Source: Parcubacteria group bacterium SW_6_46_9
GTDB taxonomy: Bacteria; Patescibacteriota; Minisyncoccia; Phycocordibacterales; SW-6-46-9
Assembly: GCA_003022255.1 (NCBI GenBank)
Contig: PXPA01000053.1
Span: forward strand, 1 to 31,068
Direction: 5' to 3'
DNA length: 31,068 bases
The position numbers were made by a program, and so were the translations under genes. Positions 28,904 through 31,068 of the stretch are shown one piece after another. Every line of letters begins with the position of its first letter. Position 1 is the first letter of the stretch. The notes beneath the pieces are model-generated. The model made no database searches. It was not told the DNA's origin and saw only the letters and a program-made list of their open reading frames with translations.

Positions 28904-31068
28904 TTAAGGATGCTCTCGTTTTTCTTCTGCTTTGCGAGCATATGCCCCGCCATCAAGCGTGGCGAAGCCTCCACGTTTTTTGGCTTTCTGCCAAATCTCT
29001 CGGTATACGCTCTCTAACTCTCGATTATCTTCAAGCCCGGACGCAATTTTTGACAAAATCTCCTCACTTGATAATTGACCAGTATCTTCTTGTTGTTCTT
29101 GGCCTGCTTTTTCGTCTGCCTGAGACTCCTGCCGGGTGTCAGCAGGGTCAATTCTGTCCGCTTTCAGTTTTTCAATAAATTCACCATCATTTTCCCACTG
29201 AAAATTCTGTCGTATATTTCCTTCCTGGTCAACAAACACCCACTCTCCGCTATCTTGTTTTATTGCGTCAAACGACTTGTCATAAGAAAACCCTCCAGTT
29301 TCAACCAATTTATTTGCTGCCTCCTCGGGGTTATCACTCGACCGGATTACTTCACGGACAGCCTCTGTATCATGAAATGACGACACATCATCAACAGTTC
29401 GAACTCCAGCGTTATTTTCATTTCCGGAATTAGAATCATCACTTTTCTGTGATAACTCTGCCACCGCAAATCGATCTGCGAAACTTTGGCCTTTCTCATC
29501 AACGAGCTTGAAACTATTAGGTTTCCGCTCAACATTCTCAGCTCCTGCTGGATATAAAATTATTTTGTTTTCTGATTCATATATATCTCCAATATTCCAG
29601 TTTGAGCTGTCCCGTTTCCGCGTCACTCGTTTCTCGGGTGCTTCTGATTTTATTTTCGCTGCCTCCTGAGCTGCTTCCAATACTTCTTTCACTGCTTCTG
29701 TATCCTGCTCAAGCTGCCGGCGAACTACCTCACTGTCTACTTCCGACTGGATTATCTTCTCTCCATCTTGATCTTGGTATGCCTTAAAGCTTTCGTATTT
29801 AGTCCACCCTTCTTTGCCCTTTACAAAGCATGGCCCTTGCTTACAAAGGTAAAGTCCGCCGTCTTTTATTTCTTCCCAAACCCGGTCAGGACCAACCCCG
29901 TCTTCAATTCGTTTTTTGAGATCGAACTCACTAAATGGTTTCTCGGCACGGGCAAGCTCTTTGGCGGCTTTCTCTGCTTTCAGTACGTTGACATGAATCT
30001 CGTGCCCGCTGTCAGCGCTGCGCATTTTAACGTTTCTATCAGGGATGTTGAAGTGTGTGAAAAAGTAATTTTCGTTCGCATGTGCCTTATCACCCAAGCC
30101 AGCACCCGAGACGGTTCGCCCGTTATTTTTAAGTCGGGCAATTCGTTTCATTGCCGCGTTTAATCGGTTGTACTTCTTGAGCAACTCGTTTTTTCTGCGA
30201 TCTCTGTCATGTTCATTCGTTTCAAGCAAGCTTTTAATCTCTTTTCGCGCGTCAAAAAACGACGGGATATTCTCTTTACTTAAAATCTCCTTCCACGACT
30301 GCACATTTCCCTCCTTAATTTGGTCACGTGCTAGCTCCTCAATACGGAAGAATACGGTATCTTGCCATCGGTAAAAATCCGTGCGAGAAAAATCAACATC
30401 ATCCGCATCAGCGGCATGCTCGAGTGCATCTCGATCTTCTGTAAACATGCGTTTAAGTTTTTTGAGTGTATCAGGTACCCGAGAGTAATCATTATCCACC
30501 CCGTCCGGTATGTTATCAGGAAAATGTGCCACGCCCAGCTTTTTGGCAACATCCGACAAGCTGATTTCTTCGGGAGCATCCTCTCCGGAGTTTTCATTAA
30601 ACCATTGCTCATCCTCTTGTGAAGAACCGTTTGCTGTACTTAATTCATCGGGGTTTTTTGGGCCTGACATATCATCGTTTGAAGTAACTTTTGTATCTGC
30701 TTCTATTGTAGCATTTTCTTTGTGTGACTCATGATGCTGGCTGTCCGCATCGCCAGGATTCACATCTGGCCTAACTCTCTTTTCCTCATCAATATTTGGT
30801 AATTCTTTACTTTGGTGCATACCAACTTCACCGTTTGGTCGATAGGTAAAACTATCCCTGATTTCCTCCACTACCTGTCCGCTGTCCAAACGACCCCAAA
30901 ACCCTGTTGCCGGTTGCGGATCTACCCCATCAGAAGACGCAACATAGCTGGGGGTATCACCATTACCGACCGCTACCTCGCCATTATCTGAGCTGTCTGG
31001 TTGGCTAGAAAAATCTTCCGAATGCAGCACTGGGCCAGAGGGATACTCATCGGAGTCAGTGTCTTCTT
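28904..31068 (-). CDS. Acidic modular protein A, unknown (5' end beyond window)
   Basis: The frame is open to the window edge; a GTG at 31030 is inside it, and the residues before it (EDTDSDEYPSGP) look like coding sequence, so the start probably lies outside. More than 715 residues are visible. The first 130 are acidic and disordered. A helical domain follows (about 130-300 from the GTG: EISLSDVAKKLGVAHFPDNI, NELLKKYNRLNAAMKRIARL). Module 1 (about 365-425) has FDLKKRIEDGVGPDRVWEEI, GGLYLCKQGPCFVKGKEGW and TKYESFKAYQDQD; module 2 (about 545-625) has SDNPEEAANKLVETGGFSYD and SGEWVFVDQEGN. Both recur in protein B. No membrane segment is visible and no function is recognised. Confidence 0.75.
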   Translation of the reverse strand, partial: EDTDSDEYPSGPVLHSEDFSSQPDSSDNGEVAVGNGDTPSYVASSDGVDPQPATGFWGRLDSGQVVEEIRDSFTYRPNGEVGMHQSKELPNIDEEKRVRPDVNPGDADSQHHESHKENATIEADTKVTSNDDMSGPKNPDELSTANGSSQEDEQWFNENSGEDAPEEISLSDVAKKLGVAHFPDNIPDGVDNDYSRVPDTLKKLKRMFTEDRDALEHAADADDVDFSRTDFYRWQDTVFFRIEELARDQIKEGNVQSWKEILSKENIPSFFDARKEIKSLLETNEHDRDRRKNELLKKYNRLNAAMKRIARLKNNGRTVSGAGLGDKAHANENYFFTHFNIPDRNVKMRSADSGHEIHVNVLKAEKAAKELARAEKPFSEFDLKKRIEDGVGPDRVWEEIKDGGLYLCKQGPCFVKGKEGWTKYESFKAYQDQDGEKIIQSEVDSEVVRRQLEQDTEAVKEVLEAAQEAAKIKSEAPEKRVTRKRDSSNWNIGDIYESENKIILYPAGAENVERKPNSFKLVDEKGQSFADRFAVAELSQKSDDSNSGNENNAGVRTVDDVSSFHDTEAVREVIRSSDNPEEAANKLVETGGFSYDKSFDAIKQDSGEWVFVDQEGNIRQNFQWENDGEFIEKLKADRIDPADTRQESQADEKAGQEQQEDTGQLSSEEILSKIASGLEDNRELESVYREIWQKAKKRGGFATLDGGAYARKAEEKREHP

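Overview
The window looks like a chromosomal segment of a Patescibacteria (Candidate Phyla Radiation) bacterium or a similarly reduced lineage. This rests on the gene set (PilM, ComF, a short MutY without an iron-sulfur cluster, stand-alone housekeeping genes), on very short or absent 5' leaders with no visible Shine-Dalgarno sequences, and on a large block of acidic proteins around a VirD4/HerA-like ATPase. TAA, TAG and TGA all serve as stops, so the code is standard. The exact phylum cannot be read from the sequence alone.

Layout. (1) 1-1697: divergent pilM (interrupted by a frameshift and cut by the window edge) and comF, both linked to pili and DNA uptake. (2) 1698-2729: about 1 kb of repeats, tRNA-Ser-like fragments and an intact tRNA-Ser(GCU). 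(3) 2849-6373: a pseudopilin-like membrane protein, a MutY-type glycosylase and recG. (4) 6374-7011: a tRNA-Ile with anticodon UAU, flanked by partial copies of itself. (5) 7012-10010: ftsH, then divergent smpB and ssrA (tmRNA), a protein quality-control and ribosome-rescue group. (6) 10011-14262: structured repeats after tmRNA, a GNAT acetyltransferase with a possible attenuator, a 42-aa coiled-coil ORF, a frameshifted trpD homologue, and 1.4 kb of mostly non-coding DNA holding a possible small RNA antisense to a 51-aa ORF. (7) 14263-16530: a D,D-carboxypeptidase, then infC-rpmI-rplT. (8) 17019-17882: a small membrane protein and ndk.

(9) 17958-31068 (minus strand, running off the right edge) is the most unusual part. 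It reads, in order of transcription: two related acidic proteins (A, partial; B), a roughly 1400-residue acidic repeat protein (C), a 928-residue VirD4/TraD/HerA-type pump ATPase, a small coiled-coil protein, and a further acidic protein with repeated D-x-F/M-A-M-P motifs (D). The genes are closely packed. A and B share two modules and so are divergent tandem duplicates. Apart from the ATPase I recognise none of them. My inference is a lineage-specific DNA- or protein-handling apparatus powered by the ATPase.

Two cross-cutting observations: four genes (pilM, trpD, protein C, protein D) each show one frame break in an otherwise healthy reading frame, most easily explained by assembly indels; and the spaces around tRNA and tmRNA genes carry a family of strongly folded elements built from tRNA-like pieces.
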